From: an uncultured Gammaproteobacteria bacterium
GTDB lineage: Bacteria; Pseudomonadota; Gammaproteobacteria; Steroidobacterales; Foliamicaceae
Direction: 5' to 3'
Assembly: GCA_951828235.1 (NCBI GenBank)
Contig: OX639965.1
Coordinates: 2,708,129-2,772,128 of the forward strand
Length of the DNA: 64,000 bases
The position numbers were made by a program, and so were the translations under genes. Shown here piece after piece: positions 8,490 to 18,331 of this stretch. Within the stretch, counting starts at the first letter, position 1; every line of letters begins with the position of its first letter. A model generated the notes under the pieces. It worked only from the letters and a program-made list of their open reading frames with translations, was not told where the DNA came from and ran no database searches.

Positions 8490-10411
8490 GCCAACTCGTT
8501 TTCCAGTCGAGCGAAAAAATCGAGGCATTCGGGGTTCGCCAGTGCCTTGCGGTTAGCTGCTTCGCGGCCGTGCATGACTTCCCGAACAGCCAGTTCGCTG
8601 ATTTTTCCGCTGACTGTTCGCGGGAGATCGGGGGCAATTATGATTCTTGACGGCACGTGGCGCGGACTGGCGTCGATACGCAGCGCTTCCCGCACCCGCT
8701 CCTTCAGTAATTCCTGGTCAGCCGCTTCATCGCGCAGCCGCAGAAAAAGAACGATGCGCACATCGCCGTCGTGTTCCTGCCCGACGGCCAAAGCCTCGGC
8801 CACTTCGTCAAGCGCCTCCACCACGCGATAGATTTCCGCGGTGCCGATCCGGATACCGCGGGGATTGAGCACCGCGTCCGACCGGCCGTAAATCACCATG
8901 CCGCCGGTTTCGGTGATGGCGGCATAGTCGCCGTGCGCCCATACTCCCGGATATTTCGCAAAATAGGCCTGGTGATACTTCCTGCCGCCGGGATCGTCCA
9001 GGAAACCCAGAGGCATTGACGGAAAGGGACGGGTGCAGACCAGTTCACCCGGCTGCCCGCGAACCGGCCGACCCCCGGAATCAAAAACGTCGACCGCCAT
9101 GCCCAGCGCCCGGCACTGCATTTCCCCCCGGTAGACGCTGAGCGTCGGATTTCCCGCTATAAAGCAGCCGAGCAAGTCGGTCCCGCCCGCGATGGATGCC
9201 AGCAGGAGGTCGCTCTTGACCTCCCGGTATACGTAATCGAAGCTACGGGACGTGAGCGGCGAACCTGTCGAAAGGACCGCCCGCAGACGGGACAGATCGG
9301 AATCGGCGCCCGGGCGCACAGCTGCGTTCTCCATTGCCTTGAGATAGGCTGCGCTGGCGCCGAACACGCTTACCCCTTCTTCGTCGGCGATCTTCCACAG
9401 CGCGCCATGAGACGGGTGCAGCGGTGAGCCCTCGTACAGGAGAATGGTGCATCCGGAAGCCAGTCCGCTGACCAGCCAGTTCCACATCATCCAGCCGCAA
9501 CTGGTCAGGTAGAACAGCGTATCGTCGGAACTGAGATCGGCATGCAGGCGATGCTCCTTGACGTGTTGCAGCAACGCGCCGCCGGCGCGATGCACGATGC
9601 ACTTGGGCGCGCCGGTCGTGCCGGAGGAGAACACCACGTACAGCGGATGGTCGAAAGGAAGCTGTTCGTACGACGGGGCTTCAGCCTCGCCCAGATCGCC
9701 GTAAAGGACCGCCTTCGAATCCCTGGCAAAAGCCTCGGCGCCGAAGAGGTTGGGCACCATTACCGTCGTTTGCAGTCCCGGCAGCCCCCTGCGAATTTCC
9801 CTCAGTTCCGCACGGCGGTCGAGGGGGCGCCCGCGCCAGCGGTAGCCGTCCGCGGCAAGCAGCACGCCGGGACCCAAAGGGCCGAATCGCTCAAGCACGG
9901 CAGGAACCCCGAATTCCTGCGAACAGGAGCTGAACACGGCGCCGATGCTCGCCGCCGCCAGCATGAATACGATTGTTTCCGGCACGTGGGGCATCCAGGC
10001 CGCGATGCTGTGCCCGCGACGCACGCCCAGGCTGCGCAGCCCGGCAGCGACCCGGCCGACCTCTTCGCGCAATTGCCCGTAGCTCATTTTCCGCCGCCGT
10101 CCGGCTTCATCGCGGTAGATCAGGGCCAGCCTGTCGTCCTCCTGCCACAGCAGGTTTTCGGCGAAATTCAGGCGGGCGCCGGCAAACCATTCGGCGTCCT
10201 GCATCCGCTTGCCTTCAGCAAGAACCGCCTTGCAGTTCCTGCTGCTGCGGATTTCGCAGAAACGCCACAGTGCGGTCCAGAACGCTTTGGGGTCCTCAAT
10301 CGACCAGCGGTGCAGGGCAGGGTAGTCCGCGAAACCGGCCTGGCCCATGAACCGCGCCATGGCGCTGGCGCGCGCACTTTCCGGCGAGGGGGTCCAAAGG
10401 GGCGTGCTCAC
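8486..10411 (-). CDS. Acetoacetate--CoA ligase (acetoacetyl-CoA synthetase)
   Basis: 641-residue ANL-superfamily adenylating enzyme activating acetoacetate to acetoacetyl-CoA in the cytosol. The N-terminal cap (LWTPSPESARASAMARF) and length identify the acetoacetyl-CoA synthetase branch rather than acetyl-CoA synthetase. The phosphate loop is YVVFSSGTTGAPKCIVH, the hinge region HGDYAAITETGGMVIYGRSDAVLNPRGIRIG, and the C-terminal lysine loop PRTVSGKISELAVREV. It is the first gene of a two-gene operon with the FAH-family protein. Together with the thiolase at 14.9-16.1 kb it would feed acetoacetate to acetyl-CoA, an inference from function. Confidence 0.92.
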   Translation of the reverse strand: MSTPLWTPSPESARASAMARFMGQAGFADYPALHRWSIEDPKAFWTALWRFCEIRSSRNCKAVLAEGKRMQDAEWFAGARLNFAENLLWQEDDRLALIYRDEAGRRRKMSYGQLREEVGRVAAGLRSLGVRRGHSIAAWMPHVPETIVFMLAAASIGAVFSSCSQEFGVPAVLERFGPLGPGVLLAADGYRWRGRPLDRRAELREIRRGLPGLQTTVMVPNLFGAEAFARDSKAVLYGDLGEAEAPSYEQLPFDHPLYVVFSSGTTGAPKCIVHRAGGALLQHVKEHRLHADLSSDDTLFYLTSCGWMMWNWLVSGLASGCTILLYEGSPLHPSHGALWKIADEEGVSVFGASAAYLKAMENAAVRPGADSDLSRLRAVLSTGSPLTSRSFDYVYREVKSDLLLASIAGGTDLLGCFIAGNPTLSVYRGEMQCRALGMAVDVFDSGGRPVRGQPGELVCTRPFPSMPLGFLDDPGGRKYHQAYFAKYPGVWAHGDYAAITETGGMVIYGRSDAVLNPRGIRIGTAEIYRVVEALDEVAEALAVGQEHDGDVRIVLFLRLRDEAADQELLKERVREALRIDASPRHVPSRIIIAPDLPRTVSGKISELAVREVMHGREAANRKALANPECLDFFARLENELA

Positions 10412-10509
10412 GGCGCAATTATCGTCTAAACCCGCCGGAAACCATCCGCTCGCAATGACAGCCAGGCGAGGGTTTCCGCCCCCGCTTGCGTGGATTCAGG
10501 CGCCGGAAA

Positions 10510-10536
10510 TACCGGGAGGGTTAAACCCTCCCGGTA
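10510..10536 (-). terminator. Hairpin downstream of TonB-receptor gene
   Basis: Perfect 11-base inverted repeat (TACCGGGAGGG / CCCTCCCGGTA) with a 5-base loop, beginning 8 bases after the receptor stop codon when read on the minus strand. Only a short T run (TATTT) follows, so it is a plausible but not textbook intrinsic terminator. Confidence 0.6.
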
Positions 10537-10543
10537 CCGGGAA

Positions 10544-13057
10544 TCAGAAGCTCCAGTCCACCTGTATGCCGGCAGAACGCAGGTCCTGTGGCGCGACCAT
10601 TAGGCCGTGGATATTGAATCGGAAGCCGGTGAACTGCGTGAAATTCGTGTTCCTGACGGCAGCGACCCAGGTGTCCTGCTCCAGAACATTGTTGACGAAG
10701 AACTCCACGCGCAGGTTGTCCCGCTCGACTCCGGCTCGCAGGTTCGTCAGCCAATAGGCGTCCAGCCTGGCCAGGTTGCCGCCGCTGCCTGCCCAGGTCT
10801 TGCCGTAGTACATGAAGTCGCCGCGGGCGAAGAAGTCCCAATCGGCCGTCAGCGTGTCCGTATAGGTCAGGCTGGCGTTACCCATCAATTCCGGATAGCG
10901 TCCCGATTGATTGCCGGCAAGGTTGCGGCTGCCGGTGATGTCCTGCACGAAGGTTGCGGCGAACGTGGTGTATTCGTTGTCCTGCCACGCGGCATTGGCG
11001 CCGATCATCCAGTTATCCGTAAGCGCCCAGGAACTCTCCACTTCAATTCCCCAGAGCTCCGAGTCCCCCGGGAAGTTGAATTCCAGCGTGCGGGGTTGCT
11101 GCTGCGGACCGGCAATCCCATCGCGATTGGCGGGATCCGGGTCGTCCTGGTAATAAACCACGAAGTTGGTGAACAACTGTGCTACCCATTCGTAGTAGTA
11201 GGCTGCCGCGCTGATCTGGCCACGTCCGTCCATCAGGGACGCCTTGATACCGATCTCGATTGCATCCAGTTCCTGCGTCGGGGTGGACTCGCCGGCCTCG
11301 GGTGCCTTGCGCCGGATCTGGTCATACTCCGACTCCGTGCTGGGCATTCCGGTATCGCGATCCACGTACGGCTCCACGAATGTATCCCGCGACGCCAGGA
11401 TCAGGTTGGTATTCAGCACGCCGGGCAGGACCCCGCGCGAGTAACTGGCATAAATATTGGTGTTGTCATTGGGTTGCCAGCGTAGAATGACGCGGGGAAC
11501 AATTTCGTTGTAATCTGCACCGATACCACCGGTAACTCGCTGGTCCGCCATGTAGCGGGCTTCTACGTCAATTGCGAACTGGTCTCCAAGGGGAATGGTC
11601 GTGGCGGCAAAGATGCCCCTCGTCTTCGCCGTCTCGCCCTGGGTCGGGGGCAGCGATACGAACAGCGGCCCGAAGCAACCGATGGCCTCGGGGAAAAAGC
11701 ATGCCACGACAACATCGCCGCCGACGCCGGACAGGGCGATTTCCTGTTCGTTGTAGCTCGCACCCACCATCCAGCTGATCCGGCTGTCCGGCGAGGAGGT
11801 CAGGCGTAACTGAACGCCCTTGTCCTCGTTCCTCTGCGGGTCGGAAGTCCAGAACGACTCGAAATCGGTCATGTCGAAGTCACGTATCCAGTTCACGCCA
11901 TGGTCGTTATAGGAAGCCTTGAACGACAGGTCCATGCCGTTGGCGAACCCGTAGTCCAGCTCAAGGCTGGAGCGGAATACCTCCCGGCTCATGCCCATGG
12001 TGGTGCGACTGGGCACCCCGTCCAGCGTCGTGTTGTTCACGAGGTTTTGCACCAGCCAGTTAGAGCAGTCTCCGCCCGGGCAATTGGGGCTGGTTATTCG
12101 CGTAAAAATCTCCGGAAAAAGCGTTGTATTCACCGAGATCGACGGTGCTCCCGGCTCACCCGGCAAGGGAACCCGGCCGCAAATGTATTGGGTGGGACTT
12201 AGCGTTGTGATGTTGCCGTCATTGTCCGGGCGTCTGATGGTTGTTCCGGTGCAGGTGTCGTAGTCGGACCCGGGCAGGTAGGCGACCGCAGGCGGTCCAT
12301 CGTCATCTTCATGATAGAAAAGGCGAACGCGCGCGGTGAAATTTTCGCTCGGCGCGGCAAGGATCGTCAGACTCATGGAATCGGAGGATTCATTGCCCAG
12401 CTCGCCGCCGTCATTGGCGGTGTACATGGAACCCTTGTTGTAGTCGCTCACACCGATCTGGAAGGCCAGTTTGTCCCGGATGATCGGTCCGCCGTAACTG
12501 GCGGAAATGTTGTACTGGCTGTATTGCCCTGCGGTAGCCCGCACCTTGCCTTCAAATTCCGTAAGGCTCGGATTGCGGGTGACGTAATTGATGGCGCCCG
12601 AAAACGTGTTGCGTCCGAAGAATGCGGACTGCGGGCCCTTGATGACCTCCACGCGCTCCACATCAAGCATGGGAATGGACTGCGAGCCGCCCGTCACGAA
12701 TACGCCATCCACGAACAGGCCGGCGAGTTGCTGGTGGGGCGATCCTCTGGGTGGAGACATTCCGCGAAAGCGAATAACCGTGTTCTGCCGTCCGGGCCGA
12801 TTGCTGGCGATGTTGTCCTGGAATGAAAGCCCGGTGGTTTGCAGGGCAATATCTCCCAGGGTTTCCAGACCCGCCCGGCTCAGATCCTCGGCCGAGAACA
12901 CGGTGATCGAAAGCGGCGCCTCCAGCAGTGACTCGTCGCGCTTACGGGCGGTAACTATGATTTCCTCGAGTTCCTGTGCGGCGGCTCCCAACGGGATGCT
13001 CAGAGCGATCACGGGAATTGCCGCGCCAAGCAGGCGCCAATGGAAAATGCGGGTCAT
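10544..13057 (-). CDS. TonB-dependent outer-membrane receptor
   Basis: 837 aa from the ATG at 13057, preceded by a strong GGAGGGG ribosome site. Residues about 1-26 form a signal peptide ending AAAQ, followed directly by a TonB box (ELEEIIVTARKR). The plug domain covers about residues 35-165 (LETLGDIALQTTGLSF, FFGRNTFSGAINYVTRNP), and the remaining 22-strand barrel ends in the typical aromatic QVDWSF. It imports an unidentified bulky substrate, energised by TonB/ExbBD such as the set at 16-20 kb. It lies directly upstream of the acetoacetyl-CoA synthetase operon on the same strand but is separated by a hairpin and 132 bases. Ligand unknown. Confidence 0.92.
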   Translation of the reverse strand: MTRIFHWRLLGAAIPVIALSIPLGAAAQELEEIIVTARKRDESLLEAPLSITVFSAEDLSRAGLETLGDIALQTTGLSFQDNIASNRPGRQNTVIRFRGMSPPRGSPHQQLAGLFVDGVFVTGGSQSIPMLDVERVEVIKGPQSAFFGRNTFSGAINYVTRNPSLTEFEGKVRATAGQYSQYNISASYGGPIIRDKLAFQIGVSDYNKGSMYTANDGGELGNESSDSMSLTILAAPSENFTARVRLFYHEDDDGPPAVAYLPGSDYDTCTGTTIRRPDNDGNITTLSPTQYICGRVPLPGEPGAPSISVNTTLFPEIFTRITSPNCPGGDCSNWLVQNLVNNTTLDGVPSRTTMGMSREVFRSSLELDYGFANGMDLSFKASYNDHGVNWIRDFDMTDFESFWTSDPQRNEDKGVQLRLTSSPDSRISWMVGASYNEQEIALSGVGGDVVVACFFPEAIGCFGPLFVSLPPTQGETAKTRGIFAATTIPLGDQFAIDVEARYMADQRVTGGIGADYNEIVPRVILRWQPNDNTNIYASYSRGVLPGVLNTNLILASRDTFVEPYVDRDTGMPSTESEYDQIRRKAPEAGESTPTQELDAIEIGIKASLMDGRGQISAAAYYYEWVAQLFTNFVVYYQDDPDPANRDGIAGPQQQPRTLEFNFPGDSELWGIEVESSWALTDNWMIGANAAWQDNEYTTFAATFVQDITGSRNLAGNQSGRYPELMGNASLTYTDTLTADWDFFARGDFMYYGKTWAGSGGNLARLDAYWLTNLRAGVERDNLRVEFFVNNVLEQDTWVAAVRNTNFTQFTGFRFNIHGLMVAPQDLRSAGIQVDWSF

Positions 13058-13166
13058 AACATCCCCTCCGGTTTGCATCGGATGACCGGGCGCGATATTA
13101 GCACGCGCCGGGAAATCTTGCCCTAATGCGCACCCACGGCGCCCCGCCGTGTACACTCCCGGCGCA

Positions 13167-14813
13167 ATGAACGCGCGCGAGAGCATGGAGTTTGACGTCA
13201 TCATCGTCGGAGCGGGGCCCTGCGGTCTCGCGGCTTCGATTCGCCTCGCTCAGCTTGGGCAGAAAAGCGGCCGCGAGCTGAGCATCTGCCTGCTGGAAAA
13301 AGGCGCCGAAATCGGGGCGCACATCGTTTCCGGCGCTGTCCTCGAAACCCGGGCCCTGGATGAGCTTTTGCCCGGCTGGCGTGATCAGGGCGCGCCGCCC
13401 GCCACGCCCGTGGAAACGGACGATTTTCATTTCCTGCTTTCTCCCCGCCGGTCCCTGCGCCTGCCCGGAGCATTCATTCCGCATCCCATGCGCAACCACG
13501 GCAACTGCATCGTCAGCCTTGGCGCGCTTTGCCAGTGGATGGGGACGCAGGCCGAGAACCTGGGAGTCAACGTGTTTCCCGGGTATCCCGCTTCCGATGT
13601 TCTGTACGAGAACGGCCGGGTTGCGGGGGTCGTGACCGGCGAGATGGGACGCTCGCGGGACGGCGGCGAAAAGGCCGGCTATGATCCAGGCATTGAATTG
13701 CGCGCCCCGTACACCATTTTTGCGGAGGGCTGTCGCGGGCATCTCGGCAAGGAATTGATGCAGCGCTTTGATCTGCGCAGGGACAGCGACCCGCAGCATT
13801 ACGGCATCGGGATCAAGGAAGTCTGGCGGGCGCCGGAGAACCGGCATCGCCCCGGGACCGTCGTGCACACGCTCGGCTGGCCGCTTGGACAGACCACCGA
13901 AGGCGGTGGGTTCCTTTATCACGCTCACGACGGGCTCGTTTACCTGGGCTTCATCGTGGCGTTGAACTATCGCAACCCCTACCTCGATCCTTACGAGGAG
14001 TTTCAGCGCTGGAAGCACCACCCGCGCATCCGCGAGGTCATAGAGGAAGGCGAACGGATTTCCTGGGGCGCGCGGGCGGTAAACAAGGGGGGGCTGCAGT
14101 CTCTCCCAAGACTGGCCTTCCCGGGAGGCGTGCTGGCGGGATGCGATGCGGGGTTCTTGAACGGGGCGAAGATCAAGGGGAACCATACCGCGATGAAGAC
14201 CGGCATGCTGGCCGCCGAAGCGCTGTTTGACGCGCTTTCGGGCGATTCTCCGCCGGCGGTCCCGGGGGACTACGAAGACCGGATACGCGGGTCGTGGGTT
14301 CACGAAGAGCTTTTCCAGGCGCGGAATTTCGGTCCGGCCCAGCACCGGTTCGGGCTGCTCGCCGGTTCGGCGTTCACCTGGCTGGACCTGAACATTTTTC
14401 GCGGACGCCTGCCGTTTACGCTGCGTAACCGAAAGCCGGACCACGATGAATTGCTGCCGGCATCCAGGGCCCGGCGGATCGACTATCCCAAGCCCGACGG
14501 CAAGATCAGCTTCGACCGACTTTCCTCGGTGTACCTGTCAGCGACCAATCACGATGAGGATCAACCCTGCCACCTGGTCCTCGAGGATCCGGAGTTGCCG
14601 GTACGGGACAATCTGCCAGTCTTTGCGGAGCCCGCGCAGCGCTACTGCCCGGCGGCCGTGTACGAAGTGGCCTGGGAAGGCGAATCGCCGCGCTTCGTCA
14701 TCAACGCGCCGAACTGCATCCACTGCAAGACCTGCGACATCAAGGATCCGGCGCAGAACATCAACTGGGTTACTCCGGAGGGTGGCGGAGGACCGAATTA
14801 CGCCGGTATGTAG
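13167..14813 (+). CDS. Electron transfer flavoprotein-ubiquinone oxidoreductase
   Basis: Inner-membrane-associated flavoprotein moving electrons from ETF, reduced by acyl-CoA dehydrogenases, to ubiquinone. 548 aa from ATG 13167; MEFDVIIVGAGPCGLAASIRL begins the FAD-binding Rossmann fold (ATG 13185 is an alternative). The C-terminal ferredoxin-type 4Fe-4S site is intact: CIHCKTCDIKDP, followed by the invariant WVTPEGGGGPNY. The GHxxKxxM-like GNHTAMKTGMLAAEA segment is also present. It fits functionally with the acyl-CoA dehydrogenase at 48.4 kb, although ETF itself is not in the window. Confidence 0.96.
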   Translation: MNARESMEFDVIIVGAGPCGLAASIRLAQLGQKSGRELSICLLEKGAEIGAHIVSGAVLETRALDELLPGWRDQGAPPATPVETDDFHFLLSPRRSLRLPGAFIPHPMRNHGNCIVSLGALCQWMGTQAENLGVNVFPGYPASDVLYENGRVAGVVTGEMGRSRDGGEKAGYDPGIELRAPYTIFAEGCRGHLGKELMQRFDLRRDSDPQHYGIGIKEVWRAPENRHRPGTVVHTLGWPLGQTTEGGGFLYHAHDGLVYLGFIVALNYRNPYLDPYEEFQRWKHHPRIREVIEEGERISWGARAVNKGGLQSLPRLAFPGGVLAGCDAGFLNGAKIKGNHTAMKTGMLAAEALFDALSGDSPPAVPGDYEDRIRGSWVHEELFQARNFGPAQHRFGLLAGSAFTWLDLNIFRGRLPFTLRNRKPDHDELLPASRARRIDYPKPDGKISFDRLSSVYLSATNHDEDQPCHLVLEDPELPVRDNLPVFAEPAQRYCPAAVYEVAWEGESPRFVINAPNCIHCKTCDIKDPAQNINWVTPEGGGGPNYAGM

Positions 14814-14822
14814 GCGGGCTCG

Positions 14823-14868
14823 GGAAGGCGAGACGCCTTCCGTCCCAGGCTGAGGGCAGGTCGCCCTC
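14823..14868. repeat. Two adjacent hairpins between convergent genes
   Basis: First hairpin 14823-14841: GGAAGGCG, loop AGA, CGCCTTCC. Second hairpin 14852-14868: GAGGGC, 5-base loop, GCCCTC. They sit between the ends of the ETF-QO gene (+) and the thiolase gene (-) and probably work as a two-way terminator. The first belongs to a small hairpin family seen again near 30.5 and 37.7 kb. Confidence 0.65.
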
Positions 14869-14877
14869 GCTGCCGGG

Positions 14878-16053
14878 CTAGGGGACTTCGATGGCGACGG
14901 CGACCGCCTCGCCGCCGCCGATGCACAGAGACGCGATGCCGCGGCCTCCGCCGCGGTCGCGCAGCGCGTGGATCAGCGTGGCCAGTATGCGGGCTCCGCT
15001 GGCGCCGATCGGGTGGCCCAGTGCGCAGGCGCCGCCGCGCACATTCACCTTCTCATGCGGCAGCCCCAGGTCGCGCATGGCCGCCAAGGTGACGCAGGCG
15101 AAAGCCTCGTTGATCTCGAAAAGATCAACGTCGCCGACGGCCCACCCCGCTCTTGCCAGCACTTTCTCGATTGCCGGGCCGGGCGCGGTGGTAAACCACT
15201 CAGGCTCCTGCGCGTGGGAAGCATGACCGGCCAACAGGGCCAGGGGCTCAAGGCCTATCTCCCGCGCGCGGTTCTCGCCGAGCAGGACGAGGGCTGCCGC
15301 ACCGTCGGAGATCGACGAGCTGGAGGCTGCCGTGACGGTGCCGTCCCTGGAGAAAGCCGGCCGCATGGTGGGTATCTTCTCCAGATCGCATCGACCCGGC
15401 TCCTCGTCCTCGCTCACCGCCCGCGCCTTGCCGCGGTAGATGTATTGCATTTCAATCATTTCGGCCCCAAAGGCCTCGCGCGACGCCAGCGCGCGCTGCA
15501 CCGACTCCACGGCGAATTCGTCCTGCTCCCGGCGGCTGAATTCGTAGCGCCGGGCGGTCTGCTCGGCGAAGAAGCCCATCATCCGGCCATCATATGGGTT
15601 CTGCAGACCGTCAAGGAACATGTGATCGCGCAGTTCCTTGTGACCCATCCGCAGGCCGTCCCGCGCTTTCTCGACCAGGTAGGGCGCATTGGACATGGAT
15701 TCCATGCCTCCGGCCAGAACGACCATGCCCGGGTCGGCGAGAATCCGGTCGTGCGCCAGCATTACCGAGAACATTCCGGACCCGCAGACCTTGCTGATGG
15801 TGGCGCAGGGGGTGGCGTTCCCGAGTCCGGCGCCCAGTGCGGCCTGGCGCGCCGGCGCCTGGCCGAGTCCGGCGGACAGCACACAGCCCATCAAAACCTC
15901 GTCGATCTCCTCCGGCGGGATACCGCTGTCGCGGAGGGAGGCGCGGATAGCGGCCGATCCCAGGTCGGTCGCCGACATGCGCGAAAGCGCGCCCAGCATG
16001 GCGCCGATGGGGGTTCGCCGAGCTGCAGCGATAACGGCCCTTTCTATACTCAT
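14878..16053 (-). CDS. Acetyl-CoA C-acetyltransferase / acyl-CoA thiolase
   Basis: 391-residue thiolase. The nucleophilic cysteine is C90 in KVCGSGMFSVML; the second-half signatures NEAFACVTLA, GGACALGHPIGASGAR and the C-terminal cysteine loop LCIGGGEAVAVAIE are complete. The family cleaves or forms acetoacetyl-CoA (AtoB type) or longer 3-ketoacyl-CoA. Its length and N-terminus (RAVIAAARRTPIG) resemble acetyl-CoA acetyltransferases. It is a single gene on the minus strand, divergent from the TonB2-type operon, with 83 bases between the start codons. Confidence 0.93.
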   Translation of the reverse strand: MSIERAVIAAARRTPIGAMLGALSRMSATDLGSAAIRASLRDSGIPPEEIDEVLMGCVLSAGLGQAPARQAALGAGLGNATPCATISKVCGSGMFSVMLAHDRILADPGMVVLAGGMESMSNAPYLVEKARDGLRMGHKELRDHMFLDGLQNPYDGRMMGFFAEQTARRYEFSRREQDEFAVESVQRALASREAFGAEMIEMQYIYRGKARAVSEDEEPGRCDLEKIPTMRPAFSRDGTVTAASSSSISDGAAALVLLGENRAREIGLEPLALLAGHASHAQEPEWFTTAPGPAIEKVLARAGWAVGDVDLFEINEAFACVTLAAMRDLGLPHEKVNVRGGACALGHPIGASGARILATLIHALRDRGGGRGIASLCIGGGEAVAVAIEVP

Positions 16054-16136
16054 ACTCGATCAGCCAGCATACTGGCGCTAATGTCCGGAACACTTATGTT
16101 ATTTTGGCTGTCCCTAAAAGGGTAGGTGGGGAGCAA

Positions 16137-16931
16137 ATGAATCATTCCGTTTACATGACAGTAAGCGCTGTCCGATTCTCAATTCTTGCGTGGGGCCTTT
16201 GCCTGATTGCCGGCCCGGCGGCAGGTGACCAGCGCGTGAACGAGATGCTGGCGCTGCAGCAGAGCGCCACGGCTGCCGAGCGGCAGGCGCAGGCCGAGGT
16301 GAACACCCTGGCCGACGAGACCCAGGAGGCCGTCAGCGAATATCGCGTGCGGCTGCAGGAGTTGGACCGCATTCGCCGGTATAACGACAATCTGCAGCGC
16401 ACTATCGACGATCAGGAGAGCGAAAAGGCTTCTCTGACCAGGCAGATCAACGAATTCGGCGATCTTGAACAGGGAATCGTTCCGCTGCTCATGGACATGG
16501 TCGAGGACCTCGACCGGTTCATTTCGCTGGACGTTCCGTTTCTGATGGATATGCGCCGCGACATGCTCACGGATCTGCGCGACCTGATGGACCGCTCCGA
16601 TGTCAGCATTGCCGAAAAATACCGCCGTGTGATGGGCGCATACCAGACGGAGGCGGCAATTGGCCGCAACATGGAGTCCTATCCCGGTGAACTGGAAATC
16701 GGCGGAGTCAGCCGCAAAGTGGACTTTCTGCGCGTTGGTCGCGTGCTGTTGGCCTACCAGACGCCCGATCGCGAGGAAACCGGCTACTGGGATACCAGAG
16801 CGCGGGAGTGGCGGTCGCTGGATAACAGCTACCGCAGCCCCATAACGGCGGGAATACGCATGGCGGGCCGACTGGCGCCGCCTGACATTCTGACCCTTCC
16901 GATCGCTGCGCCGGAAGGGGACCAGTCATGA
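16137..16931 (+). CDS. DUF3450 family periplasmic protein of TonB2-type operon
   Basis: 264 aa from ATG 16137, preceded by GGTGGGGAGCAA; an N-terminal signal peptide ends near AAG at about residue 25. The mature region, residues 30-110, is a long heptad-rich coiled coil (AEVNTLADETQEAVSEYRV...), followed by a conserved acidic/hydrophobic domain (LMDMVEDLDRF, SYPGELEIGG, RVGRVLLAYQT). The family is known as the first gene of TonB2 clusters in marine gammaproteobacteria; its exact task is not settled. The stop overlaps the start of the TtpC-like gene (ATGA), so the two are translationally coupled. Confidence 0.9.
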   Translation: MNHSVYMTVSAVRFSILAWGLCLIAGPAAGDQRVNEMLALQQSATAAERQAQAEVNTLADETQEAVSEYRVRLQELDRIRRYNDNLQRTIDDQESEKASLTRQINEFGDLEQGIVPLLMDMVEDLDRFISLDVPFLMDMRRDMLTDLRDLMDRSDVSIAEKYRRVMGAYQTEAAIGRNMESYPGELEIGGVSRKVDFLRVGRVLLAYQTPDREETGYWDTRAREWRSLDNSYRSPITAGIRMAGRLAPPDILTLPIAAPEGDQS

Positions 16932-18313
16932 ACCGTTTGCTTGGATTAACCGGCCTGGCGATCATCCTGGCGGGGCCCGCCGCCGGCCAGGAAGAGCCGC
17001 AGCAGGCAGCGCCCGCGGAACAGGCCGATTCCGTGCTTGAGCTACTCGAACTGGTTCGCCTGGAAGCCCGGGAGGGTTCCCGCCTCAACCGCGAACGGGT
17101 GGAACGTTTTCGCCGGGCGCTCGACGAACGCCAGCGCATGCTGGAAGAGGTTTCGCGCGACCTTGCCGCGGAAGAGCGGCGAAGCACCACGCTGAACAAT
17201 CGCTACGAACAGAACGAGTCCGATCTTGCGGAACTGGAAGAGCGGTTGCAGATTCGCGTCGGAAACTTCGGCGAGCTGTTCGGCGTCGTTCGCGACGTGG
17301 CCGGCGATACCGTCAGCCAGGTCGTGACGTCGCTGGTGTCGGCGCAGTATCCGGACCGGCTCGACCTTGTCCGAGAGATGGCCGAGGCGAAGGAACTGCC
17401 CAGCCTGGAGGACCTGCGGGGCCTGCAGTTGATGCTGCTGGAAGAAATGGCGCAATCCGGGCAGGTCGTTCGCTTCGACGCGGAAATCACCGACCCGTCG
17501 GGACAGACCAGCGCAGGCAACGTGATACGCGTTGGCGCCTTCAACCTGGTGCATGACGGCAAGTTCCTGACCCGGGACGACGGCACCGGCGCGCTGCAGA
17601 TCCTTCCGCGCCAGCCTGCGGGTCGCTATCTCAGCATGGCCGAGGACCTGGGTGAAGCAACGTCGGGCCCGGTGGAAATGGCGGTTGATCCCACGCGCGG
17701 GCAGCTTCTGGGAATGTTGATTCAGGCTCCCGATCTCGGCGAGCGTCTGCAGCAGGGCGGATACGTGGGTTACACGATCGTCGGCATGGGCTTTATCGGG
17801 CTGCTGATCGCGCTGTGGAGGCTGGTTGTACTGCAGGGCGCCGGGCGGCGTATCAGGGCCCAGCTCAAGAGTTCCAGCGCAAACAGGAACAATGCCCTGG
17901 GCCGGATTCTGGCTGTCTACGAAGAACACCAGACGGGCAACCTCGACGCCCTGGCGCTCAAGCTTGATGAAGCGATCATGCGGGAAGCGCCGATACTCGA
18001 ACGCTATCAGGGCATTCTCAAGGTGTTTGCGGCCGTCGCCCCGCTGCTGGGACTGCTGGGCACCGTCGTCGGAATGATCATCACCTTCCAGCAGTTGACG
18101 CTGTTCGGCACCGGCGATCCGAAACTTATGGCCGGGGGCATTTCACAGGCCCTGATTACGACCGTTCTGGGTCTGATTGTCGCCATCCCGCTGGTGCTGC
18201 TGCACAGCGTTGTCTCCAGCTCCAGCCAGGGGCTGGTGGAGATTCTGGAAGAGCAGAGCGCCGGGCTGATTGCACGCAGGGCCGAAGGAGAATCAGGCGT
18301 AGCTGACGCTTGA
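16928..18313 (+). CDS. TtpC-like MotA/TolQ/ExbB proton-channel protein with periplasmic extension
   Basis: 461 aa. Signal peptide 1-20 (AGPAAGQ), periplasmic coiled coil at about 30-110, a globular periplasmic part to about 275, then three transmembrane helices (GYTIVGMGFIGLLIALWRL; VFAAVAPLLGLLGTVVGMIITF; LITTVLGLIVAIPLVLL) of the MotA/TolQ/ExbB channel domain. This architecture equals TtpC of the Vibrio TonB2 system, which bridges TonB2-ExbB2-ExbD2 to the receptor. ATG 16928 overlaps the DUF3450 stop. It is followed 18 bases later by a second, short ExbB. Confidence 0.93.
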   Translation: MNRLLGLTGLAIILAGPAAGQEEPQQAAPAEQADSVLELLELVRLEAREGSRLNRERVERFRRALDERQRMLEEVSRDLAAEERRSTTLNNRYEQNESDLAELEERLQIRVGNFGELFGVVRDVAGDTVSQVVTSLVSAQYPDRLDLVREMAEAKELPSLEDLRGLQLMLLEEMAQSGQVVRFDAEITDPSGQTSAGNVIRVGAFNLVHDGKFLTRDDGTGALQILPRQPAGRYLSMAEDLGEATSGPVEMAVDPTRGQLLGMLIQAPDLGERLQQGGYVGYTIVGMGFIGLLIALWRLVVLQGAGRRIRAQLKSSSANRNNALGRILAVYEEHQTGNLDALALKLDEAIMREAPILERYQGILKVFAAVAPLLGLLGTVVGMIITFQQLTLFGTGDPKLMAGGISQALITTVLGLIVAIPLVLLHSVVSSSSQGLVEILEEQSAGLIARRAEGESGVADA

Positions 18314-18331
18314 AGAGACGGAGACGGGGCG

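Noticed and set aside
13098..14444. 448-codon open frame opposite the ETF-QO gene, and similar long antisense frames at 20464-21807, 40056-42086, 42508-43923 and 43737-45731
   Set aside because: They mirror strongly recognised genes, have proline/arginine/histidine-rich compositions without domains, and are expected by-products of high GC third-position use.
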